Source: Gymnorhina tibicen (taxonomy: Eukaryota > Chordata > Aves > Passeriformes > Artamidae). From it: 64,000 nucleotides of DNA. The notes under the pieces are model-generated. The model was not told the DNA's origin. It saw nothing but the letters and a program-made list of their open reading frames with translations, and made no database searches. A program made the position numbers and the translations under genes. This document shows positions 25,701 to 38,648 of the stretch, in pieces. The stretch covers positions 496,001 to 560,000 of the forward strand of contig VXAZ01005695.1 of assembly GCA_013399875.1 (NCBI GenBank), in the 5' to 3' direction. Numbering within the stretch: position 1 is the stretch's first letter; each line of letters opens with the position of its first letter.

Positions 25701-27265
25701 AGACAGCTTTCAAAGATTGCCCTGTTCATCTACTGCAGCCCATACTATCTTCCTGCATAGGTATGTTACATATATTACATAATTAGACACATATATAGCA
25801 ATCATTTTGCCTCTATCCAGACATGAGAGCTCTACCTTTATGCACAGCTATAGGTCTGTGAATCACTAGTCATTGAACTAACATGGAACTGCTTAATTGC
25901 TGAGAATGGGAGAAGTGGGTGGACAAACAGAAGTAACCTTTTTTCCAATATTCTTTATGACCTTACTTGTTCACAGCCACATCATACCAGATTTAAACAG
26001 TATATTCTATTATTTTACTCTGGTTGTGAAGTCTCTGTGGTTAAGGAGTTTTATAAATAACTACAATTTAAGCCTTAAGAACAGAAACCCTGGATTTTCA
26101 CAGATGCCATATAGGTTAGTAGTTTTGCTCTTTTCCCATGCTTCATTTTTGGCAAGGTGTCAGCAGCCATTAACTAATAAACTGAACTCAAGATCAACAT
26201 TATAAATAATTTTACAGCTGTGATTACAAACTGCATTCATTTAGTACATTGGGCTGGTTTCTAGCAGTTCTCAAGGGAGTCACTGCTGAGATCATGCTAG
26301 ACCTGAAAAGAATTAATTCAAAATCACCACTTGAATAGCATGATTTTAAGATAAATCTCTTTCAATCTGCAAAGAACATGCATATGTACGTATTATCAAT
26401 GTAGGATCTCAGTTTCCTGACAACTTAGAACATGTGTAGCTATAGCCTTGACGATTAATAAAGATGAGGTGTACAAGAATCACTGCCTCTTTACCTAGAA
26501 TGCTTCTGTACAATCGTTAACATTAGACGTCCTAGATGTATAATCAGTGTGGTATTCCTGCTACAAAAAGGTGACACAAATAATGAAAGCAAACTCAGAC
26601 AGAAAGTAGGTGAAATTAAAAGAGAGGAAAGAAAGTGAAAGATGGTGGGAGCGAGTGACCCAGAAAAATTAGAAAGAAGAATCACAGGCACTCTATTTTT
26701 AGTTTAATAAACTATGGTCATTCATTCATCATGTTCCAACACATTATACAGCTGTAAAGAAACAAATTTTGAAAGAAAGAATCCACTGAAACTTCTCTGA
26801 GAATGGGATCTCACCTTTCACATTTGCGTCCAACCTTTTCTAACCTCTGTAACCAGTAGGTTTGCAATCAGAGATCTTTTATTTTGGTGACGCAAAATAT
26901 GTGTTAGCATCTACTGTCCCCTGAATCTTCCACTACAAAGCCAATTTTGACAAACCTGGCACAAGAAAACTCTACAGGAAAAGATTCCAACATCACATGA
27001 AGTTTCAGGACACTATACACAGAACAAGCCTGCATGGCACTGCAGCATGACATGACTCTTTTGAATTAAGGGAAATCTGTGTGGTCTACTGAAGTAGACA
27101 GAGAGTATCTAATTAATTTCATTACTATACAAGGTGTTTGCTCTTGGACGTTAATTTTATATTTTTACTCACAATTTTTGCACATAAATATCAAATATTT
27201 CAGCTATATTATACCTGCCATTTTATCTCCAGAGTATAACAAACATAAACATTTTAAAACACAGG

Positions 27266-27834
27266 TGTGCTGGTTTAGGCTGGGGTAGAGTTAATTTTCT
27301 TCACGGTGGCTAGTACAGGGCTGTGTTTTGAATTTGTGCTGAGCACAGGGTTGATAATAGAGAGATGTTCTTGTTATTGCTGAGCAGGGCTTACACAGAG
27401 ACAAGGCCTTTTCTGGTTTTTGTTCTGATACATTGGCAGGGGGCTGGGGTTGTATGGGAGGAGACAGCCAGGACAGGTGACCCAAACTGACCAAAGGGTT
27501 ATTCCAAACCATATGACATCATGCTCAGTAAATCAATTTGTGAGAAGGAGGAAGGGGAGGATGTGTGGAGTGATGGACGTCTTCCCAAGTCATCATTGTA
27601 CCTGATGGGGCCCTGCTCTCCTGGAGATGGCCAAACACCTGCCTGCCCATGGGAAGCAGTGAATTAATTCCTTGTTTTGATTTGCTCGTGTGTGTGACTT
27701 TTGCTTTCCCTATTAAACTGTCTTCATCTCAACCTATGAGCTTTCCAGCTTTTACCCTTCCAAGTCTCTCCACGATCCTATTGCTGGGGAAGTGAGCGAG
27801 TGGCTGCTTTGCTGGCTGGGGGTAAACCATGCCA
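27266..27834 (+). mobile_element. ERV LTR, near full length
   Basis: A 569-bp endogenous-retrovirus LTR. It begins TGTGCTGGTTTAGGCTGGGG and ends at GGGGGTAAACCATGCCA, so it has TG...CA termini. ATTAAA at 27712-27717 is a plausible poly(A) signal. The place where I expect a TATA box in better copies (after CATCATGCTCAG) reads TAAATCAATT and looks decayed. No gag, pol or env reading frame is present. The class (ERVL-like) is inferred from the family resemblance and a possible tRNA-Leu primer-binding site just past its end. It lies antisense to VPS13B. Confidence 0.88.
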
Positions 27835-28375
27835 GGCTGACCTTCAACACAGTGGTGTCAGGCACACTGCCTCTTAAAAATAAACCCAGTAGACCCTCTG
27901 ATATGTATATGTAGCTTCACTTGAAAAAATAGTAGCATTTTTCAACAATTTTAACAGTTGACAATTAATGAAACCAAATTCATTAATCTCTTCTTTAGAA
28001 GAGCTTCTAATTCAAAAAAAGGAAATGCTTAGTCAACGTTCTCTCTTGAGAGAACTGGTGTCATCACCTCTCATTTCATAGTATCAAACTCTATGTGGCA
28101 AAATTGTTTATAGAGAAGCCAAATATCTACTTAATTGCAAAAAATCCTCAGCATCTAAGCTACACTTATTGGATAAACTGAATGAGCAAAGTAAGTGGCA
28201 GGTAACAAATAAAATCTACCAATGAACTTTTCGTTTTTGCAGCAATGTGTGTTGTAAGTAACTGAAAACAGATCTTGACTTCAAACTAAAAAGGTGGAAG
28301 AAGCTGAGATGCACAGAAATCCCTCTTTTGCGTTTAAGAAATTTTTTATAATTTATAATTTCATTTTATTATTTC

Positions 28376-28405
28376 TCACACACACAATCCCCCCCCCAAA
28401 AAAAA
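28376..28405. repeat. CA microsatellite followed by C and A homopolymers
   Basis: A short CACACACACA tract is followed by nine C and eight A residues. Confidence 0.85.
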
Positions 28406-28865
28406 GCAAAACTGGCATCCATGGCATTTCTAGATTTTGAACAATAATGTTTTCTTTTATATTCTGGTGTGATCAGAAAAGATAATATTCAAAGTGAAGA
28501 ATAACAAACACTGAAGAACTAAAAGGGCTACTTTGCTGAGCAGGTACCAGACTGGGACACTGATTTTCAAAATCCAAATACAAAGCTATTTCTGCAAACT
28601 ACATGCCTACTTTTTATAAACTGGTTAAATAAATTAAGAAAAACTAATCTAGAATCTATTCATGCAAATAGCTGGGTTTGAATGTCAAATATTCAAAATA
28701 ACAGAAGTTTTTCTAGTGAATTACACCTTTGTGCTTTGCAGGCACAGGTAGAATTAACATCAAGAAGAAACAAATCGTATCATTTATGATGTTGATAAAG
28801 CAGAACAGATGATAAATACTGTTAAAAGAAGAATATGCTTAGTACAGTCATTTCATCACAGGCAA

Positions 28866-28935
28866 AAATAAAGTAAATGGATAAATGAATTGTAAAAATA
28901 AATGGATAAATGGTAAAAATGAAGGATATTCATGA
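28866..28935. repeat. Degenerate AAATGGATAAATG-type tandem repeat
   Basis: Several imperfect copies of AAATAAATGGATAAATG, then GTAAAAATGAAGGATATTCATGAATGAAATG. It is a slippage-prone A-rich minisatellite. Confidence 0.6.
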
Positions 28936-29849
28936 ATGAAATGGAAGTCATCAAAATTAATATGTCTTACTACCAGTGATAACATGACAACCCACTAATA
29001 TTCAGCAAACAGATTTTCTGGGTTAGCCCCTTTTAATCACAAAATAGCATTTAACTCAACCATTATTGAACAAGACTGCAATCTTAGTTTCAGCAGCCAA
29101 CATCTTGAAGTGCTTCATGATAATCTGGAAATAAACATCAATGCAAAGGAAAAGAGAATTTGTTCAGTGTATTTCAGAAGGATGACTAAAAATCTCAGCT
29201 GGATAGTAATTTTTTTTGGATGATCACCTACTTTACTACTTGCAGACAGTACCATATGAATAAACACACTAGAAATTTTTTAAAAACCCGTATTATCTTG
29301 ATTAGTGGTCATAATGAAGTTTCACTTTAGACTTTTAAGTGGCCAGAAAATACTCCTAAAATATATAATTTCTTGAATTCCATAAGCAGAAGTGCCAACA
29401 AATGCACTTTTTATGGGTGAGTGATTTTGAAAACAGTGAATTTTAACTGTTAATGCACAAATCTTGACTTCCACAGATGCCAGACTATAAGCAATGTAAA
29501 CAGACTGACTGAAATTAGAGATTAATCACAGTGTGAAGTCTGACAAAATTATGTACTAAATATCAAGGCGAGCAGCAGATATTCTATTGAAAGCACATCT
29601 CCTCTATCTCATTTTACAAAATGTGTTACGTGAGACTATCAGGATCCCAAAGAGAGCACGAAACAAAAATTACAATAAACATGTATTTGAAAATTATACA
29701 TTCGAGTAGCTTTAATTTTAGAAGTTTTAATTTCTCTAAAGCTGAAAGCTGTTCCACAGTCTTGCACAGCTGATGCTGTTCAGTTGTGGAGGCATGTAAA
29801 TGAGGGAGGTTGCACATGCAGAATGGATAGTTTCAATTAAGTGATATAC

Positions 29850-29997
29850 CTGTTACTGTTTTTGTTTTGACAGGACTGCTGGCGTACTCAGAGGCTTGAT
29901 TTGACTGCTGCCTTGCCAAAGGTGCACTTCCAACTGACGCTTCATCGTCTTTCTTTCGAGTTACAGACACACCAAGAGGAACGGCTCCCACAGACTG
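29850..29997 (-). CDS. VPS13B: VPS13B internal coding exon (second)
   Basis: A 148-bp exon of VPS13B. The acceptor is CTTTTTCTAG just above 29997 and the donor is ACAG|GTATAT below 29850. It holds 49 full codons plus the first base of a glutamate codon finished by the next exon. Recognisable stretches are TRKKDDEASVGSAPLA and ASEYASSPVKTKTVT; the second matches human VPS13B essentially without change in my memory. The codon count equals the human exon. The first half (SVGAVPLGVSV) is clearly more diverged from human than the other three exons. The charged, serine-rich composition suggests a flexible loop or linker in the rod rather than core beta-sheet; that is inference. Confidence 0.96.
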
Positions 29998-32900
29998 CTA
30001 GAAAAAGAAGTACCTCGTGAACCACTAAAAACCAAAACACATTAATATTGAATTACAGCATTGTAATGAGAAACCTGTTTTAAACTACGTATTTTGAAAT
30101 GTATAGAAGACAACTTGAAACACTGACTGGAGCACAAATATTTTGAAAACAAATTGAAATTAAATGCTACATTCAGACTTGCACTTGTAATTCTTTATTT
30201 CAGTCCTGTTAGTCTGAGGAAAAGCTCTATGAAAACAAAAAAGTGAAATAAAACTAACTTAGAGTACCACGGTTGTTAGCCAACCAAAAACCGTATGAAT
30301 AAACCTGGCTGATGACCGAAGTAAAATAATTATCTAAATGTTTAATGAAACTGGAAAATTTTAGCCAGTTATGAAGACCCAAAGAAATTTATTAACCTTC
30401 ATTAAACTTCAAAATATAGGATGTATTGGTATTTCCACATTATTGTGCTTCTTCTAAAAATTTTAAATATAAGATTTAACTGACTGCTACTGATTTTGAA
30501 CTATTTTGTCTTTCAAGTATATCAATAACTGAGAAAATGCTCAGAATGGGAAACTGCTGTGCAAAACTGAAGGCATTAAAACCAAGTTTGAAGGACTGCA
30601 TCCTTATTTTAAGATTAAAAAAGAGTGATGTATATTAATCCACATGGGTTCTGGAACAAATGAATAGAGTCTATTGGCTTTGCTGTTACTCTTTTATTAG
30701 TGCAAGCTAGAAAAGACAAAATTATTAAAACCAATTCGATCTTCCATGTTGCTATACAGTTGGCACTTAACATTTTGCTGTAATATCAGCTGCTATGTAA
30801 ATTGCAGATGCATCCCAGTTGACAAAAGCAGAATATTCTACTGCTGATTTTGCAGAGGGTTATCATTTAAAGATGACAAAGTTTTTTCTAAAGATCAGAC
30901 ATTAGGATTACACGCATCTTAATTTTTGTGTGATTTAATTTTGTTCGTATTGGAGTGAAAATGTAATCCATATAACTGTGTAATGAGAAACCTCACACAT
31001 TGCATTAGGAATCTCTGTGGGAAACAAATTCGTGTGAGGCAGGCAATGTGCTTGTAAATTTTCTCCAATAGAAAACAGATCACTGAATCAAGCAGTGTGC
31101 AGTATGTGCACACATACAAAACCCCAAAACAAACAGAAAAATCATTTAACTGAAGGAGAATGACTTCCAAACGCCTTCACCATTTTCCACTATAAAAGTA
31201 AATTAAAATAAGACAATCAACTATTTAATCCTACTCCAGTGAAAACAATCAATTTATAGATACAGTGGTATGCAAAGTTAATAGAAAAATACTAACGTCA
31301 ATGACAAACAGAACTCTCATCTCTCCTCCTCCCTCTGAATGTACAGTCATTAGCTTTGTCTCCAAAAGCACTACAAAGTTTTTCTGGAATACAGTAACAT
31401 GCCACCTTGGTGTACCCTCTAGTTATAAAAACAGCAAAAATCCCCATCAGCTTTGAAAAAGACAACCTTTACACCACAGAAATACTTCCCACTTGCATAC
31501 AGGGAGAGGATTTGAAGTTTTGTAAACTTTCATCAGACATTTTACATCACTTATTTTCAAAATCTTGCAATTTATCTGATACAACTTTTCATAAGCCATA
31601 GCCATCTGGAGCTTTCCCATGACAGCAACTGTTGAGCCACGATTTGGCAATTCCGGATGTAACATTGCAAGAACATTGACTTGCCAAAGTGAAGCAAGAA
31701 TTTCTGAAGAATGAATGCAGACAATACAGGACAGTACAAGAGACAATAGGATGGAAATACTGCCTGAAGAAGCTGTATCTATTTCTGAACCACTGAAGAA
31801 ATGGATCAGCAAAATATAGTAAGTTATACCACTAGTCAAAGAGTGAAAAACATCAAGGCTATCACAGCCAGATAAAGCTGGAAAAAATTATGATCAAATA
31901 TTGAGTGCTGATCTGGACAATGAAACAGTTGTTTTATCTTTGCTCACTGAAATCAAGCCTGATGTTGCTGCTGATGACGCCCAGTACAAACTTGTCAGGT
32001 TTTTGGCAAAAGATTTCTGGTTAAAAGAATCCAGAAGATGAAAGATCAGTGTGGAACTAGATGGAAAAGGATCATCAAGATTTGGGGTTTAGCCACAAAC
32101 TGATGAGGAAATTGTGGCTTGGGAAATAGCAGATGACAAGAGCCCCACAGCTGTAGGAGAAGATGAATCTGATGGGAAAGGAGACATTGCAGGCTAGTGT
32201 TATCATATGCATTTCATCAAAAATCCAAAATTTTGGAATCCAAAAAGCAAACTATAAAGTAGTATGTAGTAAAGCTTAAATACACCTACTTGGGATTAAT
32301 CTTCATGGTTAGTAACTGCTAGTGTTATAGAAGATAAAGAACATGTAACAAAATTCTGGGACTACACCAGGATTTATATGAGGCTGTTTTGTTGACACAA
32401 AGTCAAAATCAGATTCTGTTCTAGAATACTGACAGTTTTATCAATGCAATAATGTTTTGTGGCAATTATATACAGAATACTAAAATAGTAACAATCCACA
32501 GAATTCAAAATAAGAAAGGTTACTACTTTTCAAATGTAATTATTACAATCAGGTTTTTAAGCAGTGGCTGAAAAACTACAGAAAAGCAATCCTTTGCTTA
32601 ATTTAATTTTTATTGGCATAAATAATCTGACACATTACACACCATGTTAAGTATGTGTACACAAAACACACACATACATGCCATTTAAGCATGCAAATGG
32701 ATCAAGAGATACCTTTTTTTTTTTTTAACTTCATACTATGTGGTCAACTTGGGAAATGATAAAGATCTAAAATCAGAGAAAGGCTCAGAAAAATAATAGC
32801 TAAAAAACAACTTGCCAAAAATACAACGGGCCAAAGTATTTCCTGATTTATGTGGAAACATGCCAACTAAGTAAAGCTAAAATATCCTATAAAGAGGACT

Positions 32901-35900
32901 AATTTGCCTTAGGCAAATTAATATTTTATTTTTCTTGGGATTTTTTGTAATTAAATATTTTATTTCTGAATTATAATTTCCCACAAGTGTGAGGCTGAAG
33001 AGACTGTAGGCAGATCCAGGAACATGAGAAACAAGTTTTACAGAAAACTTGAACTGAGCAGACGAGTAACGTTCATTCGAGGGATGCCTATGCAGTCACC
33101 CCCTGATATCAAACCAAAGGCAAAAGAACATTCCAAGATAGGAACCTAAATATTATCACTGGCTTGTGAAATGTCAAATTCAAAAGCCTCAGCCCAGACA
33201 TGGGTTGCTGTCTGTGAGATGGTACTAAACTCAGCTATCCCATATGGTACATGCTGCAATCACACAGCCCTATGTTTACATGTGCAGGAGCTTGCAACCA
33301 GCAAGCAGGAAGAAAAATCAACAAAGTCTTTGGAATGGGGACAGATAGCAGTTCTGCTCAAGACATGGTGTTTATTGAACATCTAAGATCACTGTCATGC
33401 AATCACTATCTAGCTCAGAGAAGAGTATCTACCCTTTCTTACAAGACTGTTCAAACTGTACCAGAATGAGCTGACTGACAGGAGGATCCACCCTGCGTAC
33501 CTTACAACAAGTTCTCATGGCATGAAATTGCAATCTCTGCTTGACTACCGAGTTACATTCAAGTGTTTTGATTTCTAAGATTACTAGTACACCTAAATTG
33601 TTTCACAGAGTTCAAACAAAGCAAGGCATTAGGCCTAGTTCCCAGTTAAAATGAAATGAATGAATAAAATTGCATTAATTAAAATTAACTGCTAAATAAA
33701 AAGATTAGGCATGCTTAACCCATGGGGTTCACAAAACCACCTCCTTTCCTGGCAGGTGAACTCGCTAATTCAGATGAAATTCTATGACTGCTTCAGGTAG
33801 GCATTTCAGGTATTGGAAAAGTGTTCTGCTGAGATAAAAGACTGATTACTGATTAGCTGTAATGTTTCCAAATTTAAGTGATGGACTGATATCAGCCAAG
33901 AACCCCCTCATTTTCACCAACTGATGAAAGCATTCCATCACCACTTTCAAGGGGCCTCTGAAAGCAGAAGACACAAGGTTTGAGTGCCAAGTAGCTTTAG
34001 TTCCTTAAGCAAGCAGGAACTTCATTTCTGTATCATTCAGAAATTTAAATGCCTTCCATGGGGTAAGAGGTGGCAGAACCTGATAAACACAGTGCTTCTG
34101 ACCTGCAAGCAGTATCAGAAATCAGAATCTATTATAATTTGAGAAGCATCTGCACACCAAGAGGATAATTATGCCTACTGTAGAAACACACTTGTTTTAC
34201 CTAAGCCTTTCCAGCTATTTATCAAGGTAAAAGAGAAAAACGAGGCAACACAGATCTGCCAACTTTGCTGCAACACAGAAAAATCCTAAGTTTGGGTATG
34301 GAAACTTCCTCTTATATTGTGTCATTCATTTATTGTCATTCATTATCAGAAGCATTTGGTTCTTAAAGCATCAAGGATGTGCAATATTCCAAAAGTCATA
34401 CTAAAACAGAACAATTTAAAGGATTGACTTGTTCTACAAGAGTCTACTGATAAAGTCATGATGATAAAATTATTTCATCTTAGTCAAAAATTCCAGGGAG
34501 ATCTCTGGTGCAGACTTCTGAACGAAGTACCACCCCAAGTACACCATCAAGACTGATATTACCCTTAGTTCACAATGAACTTTCCATAAAGCTGTGAAAG
34601 GATTTTATAACACAGTAAAATTCCTAAGATAATGGTAGAGAAAAGAGGAAATGAGCAGGGGAAAAGCAGAGTTGAAGAAAAAAAAAAAAGATTAAATTGA
34701 ATTGTTACTGACTGATTTTTTAATCTACCTCCACAGCTGAGGAAAAATTCTTGGGTTTGAATTGGGATACACAGTCTTCCATGGCGCAGATGCTCATGAG
34801 AAGAGGGAGAAATCTGGATTCTGAAATCAGGTAGGTGTATTACATTCCTGTGTTTTAAAGCATGATGAATCTGGAAGAAGTGACTTGGTATATATGACTA
34901 ACAATGTTCACCCTGACCTCCTGGGTTTCCATCTACTCTGTTACTCATTAAATTAGGTAGTAACACATGCACATGTATGGAACAGCCGAAAAAACAGACA
35001 GAAATATGAGCAACACAAATTTATATTACACATCTATGTGTACATATTTATGATAATTCAATCTTTCCCTAAAATTACTCATTTTAGCTCACAGAAATTA
35101 ATAATGTAAGAAAAGTATTGACAAGTTAGAAAGGCTTTACAGTAATGCGCATTTGAGAAAGATGACATGCAATAATTACAAATTTATTGCAAAAACTATC
35201 ACACATACTGACTGCCCCATATCAAAGTATAGCTACGGTTTCTTATCAAGGGAAAGAAACTCTTCAAATTTTTATCTTGCAAAGCTAAGTATGGGCTTTT
35301 ACAAGAGAGCAAATACACGAAAACCAGCATCGGTTTACAAAAATAAAACAAGCCACAGCTGAAAAAGTCTTAAAAAATAGTTATAATAAAATATTAAAGA
35401 CTAGCTAAAAATTACTAGACTAGTTAAGCAGATAAGCAAACAAGGCCTTGCTGCCACAAGACTCACCTGAAAAAATCTTCCAAAAAATGCCAAAATAAAG
35501 TATTAAATTACTGGAAACAAGGCCTTTAAACTTGGCTTTGTTTTGCTTTTTATTTGGGAGGCATTGTTAACAAGCTATTAACAGCATGAGTACAAGAAGC
35601 CACTCTATAGAGGTATCTTTGCCAAATTCTGTTCAAATGAACCTTTCATAGGGCATTTATACAGAATGTACCTTTTCAACAGGGCCTTCAGACTAAAGAA
35701 ACACAAGGGGTTTAAGCAGATAAGCAAGTGGTGCATACAATTATCCCACACTGAGTGCCACTACACTTACAGTCATTTTACAAAAACAATCCATACAGAC
35801 TAAAGTATTCTTAAAAATGAACATCAACATATTGGCCTCGATTATCACACCAGTTCTACAATTATTAGCTGCTGGGCAGCAAGATGCCAACAGAGCTTTG

Positions 35901-38538
35901 TCTAGCAATAGTCCAACAGTAATAAATGAAGAGGGGTGATCCTCACGGGGCTGCACGTACCCCCAGACCCCAGCATAGCAGTCAGTCATTGTTCTGCTCC
36001 AGCCGAACAAAATCTCAGTGAGAACAAAGAGAATTACATTTCTCAGTGGCTTCATCATATTAGTCTTAAAGAAGATACAGCATGGCTTTATGAAAAAGAC
36101 ATTGAAATGTTATGAGTTCTGTAAACATGCAGCTTATTATGTTCCGTATTTCTAACTTTTCATGCTTTCAAATAAAACCAGTTACAATAGACATGGCAAG
36201 TATTTCAGTAGATAAAAAATACACGTACTACCAAATTGGCATTATAAAACTAAACCTAAAATCCCAGAATAATAGTTAAAAGGCAAACAAATATGAAGAA
36301 GTTCATATGTAAAGGTGTCCCCTCCCTGTGGGGAGCCAGACAATCCCAGCCCTATTCTTTATGCAATCAGAAGTTTACATGACTATAGTTGTACCCTGAA
36401 ATAAGTTAGTACTTCCATTTAACTTATTGTATCAAGTACGAACATTATGAGTTCAATGTGTACACAGAGCCAAATGTACTGAAAGGTTTTCTACCTTTGT
36501 GTTCTCAGATAAAAGTCACAACTTCGACTTACTCAAAATGTCAGAGCAAAACCATTGTATTAGGTAGACATTAAAACTTAAAATATCTTAATATTCAAGA
36601 TCTCTGAATCATACAAAGAACTTCTAAAGAAAGTATTGCCTTTTTTTTCTGTTGCAATTGTATAAGACTGACAGAATAGAGGAAGAAAAGAGCTTTACCA
36701 ATCAATAACATTTTGACCATAACTCTTGCTTGAAAGCATCGTATCTTTTGGCTATTCTGTTAAATGTTCAAAAATTAGGAAGGTTTTATAAAGCATTTTT
36801 ATTTGGTTATACTGATTAGACTATGGTAACAAGCTGCATTTTTCAAAAAAATAATGCACAAGGCCTAACTTTGACTAGAATCTTTATTCTAGGATAATTG
36901 CAGCATTACATAAAGAAAAAAATCTGTAGTTAAGGATAATTTAATACAGGTATAGTTTTCTTTTCAAATAAAGTTTCTTCATGACTGCTACAGACACTTT
37001 AATTTGTACCATTACATGCAGTCCATTACCACAGTTATGTTAACGATGAAAATAGTATGACATTGACAGATGGGCTTATAAATTTATATTTAAACTGATT
37101 TCTAATTGCTAAGACATTCTAAATGCTAATAACATTAGAATTGTGATACAGTAATTTTCATCTGAAACAGATCATGAAAAAATTTAGAAGGCTGTATAAG
37201 GTAATGACACAAGTTACAAAATAAATACTTAAACAAAATTTGGCTAAAAAATTTTGCCACTGATGATCCAAACGAAGGGACAAACAAGTTTCCTAATGCA
37301 GTCATGTAACCCATCTAGTCACCCAGTATCAAAAGAGAAAGCATTGAGTAACAGCTGATAAATACACTGATGTTAAAGACAGACTTTTATACAAACATTT
37401 GAAATAAGCAGGATAAGCAGGATCAATTACATCTTGGAAGGCTACGTACTTCTTAGAGAAGTAGATAAACGGTTTGTTTTGCAAAAGAGATATACCAGAA
37501 AATGTTGTGCTGCTCCAGTTATGATGCGGGAATGAAGAATAACTTTATACATCTAAAAACAGAGTAAATTTATTAAAACAATAATAATACTTCACTATCA
37601 CAGTGAAGTTTTTCAGATGCTGCCGCAGAATGAGTTTAATGGGACTCAAATTAATGTTTGACAACAACTACCTAGCAAGGTCATTTACACACAAGAAACA
37701 AATGTTTACAAGTCATGTTTATCCTCCGCCTTCAGGGGCCCAGAATGAAACTTCCCTGATGTGCACGGTGTTCTATAGTTATGAGACAAATATCGAAAGA
37801 TTTTCTACATTTGTCACTTAATAACTGACCACTTGTGAGACAGAACATCACGTGACATAAACCACCAGTTTGATCAGTTATGGCAAATTTAAGTTCCAGG
37901 AAATTCTGCCAAACAACAGTCATAAGTAAGTTTAGTGTAAGGCAAAACCATGGTTCTTTTCAGGTTAGGACTATGTGGCATGAAAATTAGGGTTAAGAAT
38001 ATGTCAAGGAAACCATTGCACCACACAGACCCACAGCCTTAGCTTCTTCTATCTTTTTCAAGCACTTCATATGCAAATTTTGACATGATATACAGAATCT
38101 GCTACAGTGTTCACTTCTGTCAAGTTATGAACTTTATGGTTCATCTCCTATTAAAATGGGGTTTAATAAGAGTGCTGACTTTACAAACAGTTATGCAATT
38201 ATTTGATAGACCATGCCAAATTTTAAAATATGATGTACTATTCAGACTCAAGGCTTATGAGGTCTCAGTAGTTAAAATTAGTATCAAAATAATGATCCGA
38301 AATGGTGAACACAAACCGACCTTCTTTGTTCTTTTAATTAAAAATAAAAAATTTGTGAAATTAAAATTTTAATATGCCAACTTAACATTTTAAATAATTC
38401 AGAATAAGACCAACATTACGCACAACAAACTACAAGGAAGAGGTAACAAACAGCAAATACTTGAAAAAACACACTACCAGGATATATAGAAGTGAAAGCT
38501 TCCCCTCTCCCCATCCCTTTTCCTTCAAAAATACATAC
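29998..38538 (-). other. VPS13B: VPS13B intron between first and second exons
   Basis: An 8541-bp intron with GTATGT donor and TTTTTCTAG acceptor. Its one notable content is the plus-strand coding-like relic at about 31690-32197. The sequence on either side is AT-rich intron with no repeat I can name. Confidence 0.9.
31690..32197 (+). pseudogene. Unidentified decayed coding relic
   Basis: In one plus frame the sequence reads like a protein for about 165 codons and ends at a TAG (32195-32197). Protein-like stretches are LPEEAVSISEPLKKWISK, QILSADLDNETVVLSLLTEI, SVELDGKGSSRFGV and TDEEIVAWEIADDKSPT. The frame is never shifted, but it is broken by stops at 31817, 31820, 31838, about 32037 and about 32088, plus one further upstream. 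The acidic, DE-rich end suggests the C-terminal part of a nuclear or scaffold-type protein, but I do not recognise the parent. No introns or clear poly(A) tail are visible. It is antisense to VPS13B and may be a processed pseudogene. Confidence 0.5.
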
Positions 38539-38648
38539 CTGCTGAATGTGTCTACTGACTCGTTTCTGAGGTTGGTAGATTAACCAAGTATACAGGACTG
38601 GATCAACATTAATTGCTAATCCTTGTACACTGGACAAGAGAACGGCAC
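38539..38648 (-). CDS. VPS13B: VPS13B internal coding exon (first of four in window)
   Basis: This exon encodes part of VPS13B, a very large bridge-like lipid-transfer protein of the Golgi whose loss in humans causes Cohen syndrome. The minus strand shows a pyrimidine-rich acceptor ending TGTGCAG at 38649 and a strong donor, CAG|GTATGT, below 38539. The exon is 110 bp: two bases completing a glycine codon, then 36 codons. The run AINVDPVLYTWLIYQPQKR is nearly identical to human VPS13B as I remember it. It starts in phase 1 and ends on a codon boundary, which fits the next exon at 29850-29997. The long minus-strand ORF around it includes intronic sequence on both sides, so its methionine is not a real start. 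This part lies in the extended rod, far from the N-terminal chorein domain. Confidence 0.96.

Larger units (their letters stand above)
17492..29849 (-). other. VPS13B: VPS13B intron between second and third exons
   Basis: A 12358-bp intron with GTATAT donor and GCATTAG acceptor. It carries a MIR-type fossil (22609-22745), a nearly full-length LTR (27266-27834), a TA-rich run (21641-21675), a CA tract followed by C9A8 (28376-28405) and a degenerate AAATGGATAA-type tandem repeat (28866-28935). A stretch near 20930-21420 is open in several plus frames but has no recognisable protein. The remainder shows nothing I can name. Confidence 0.9.
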
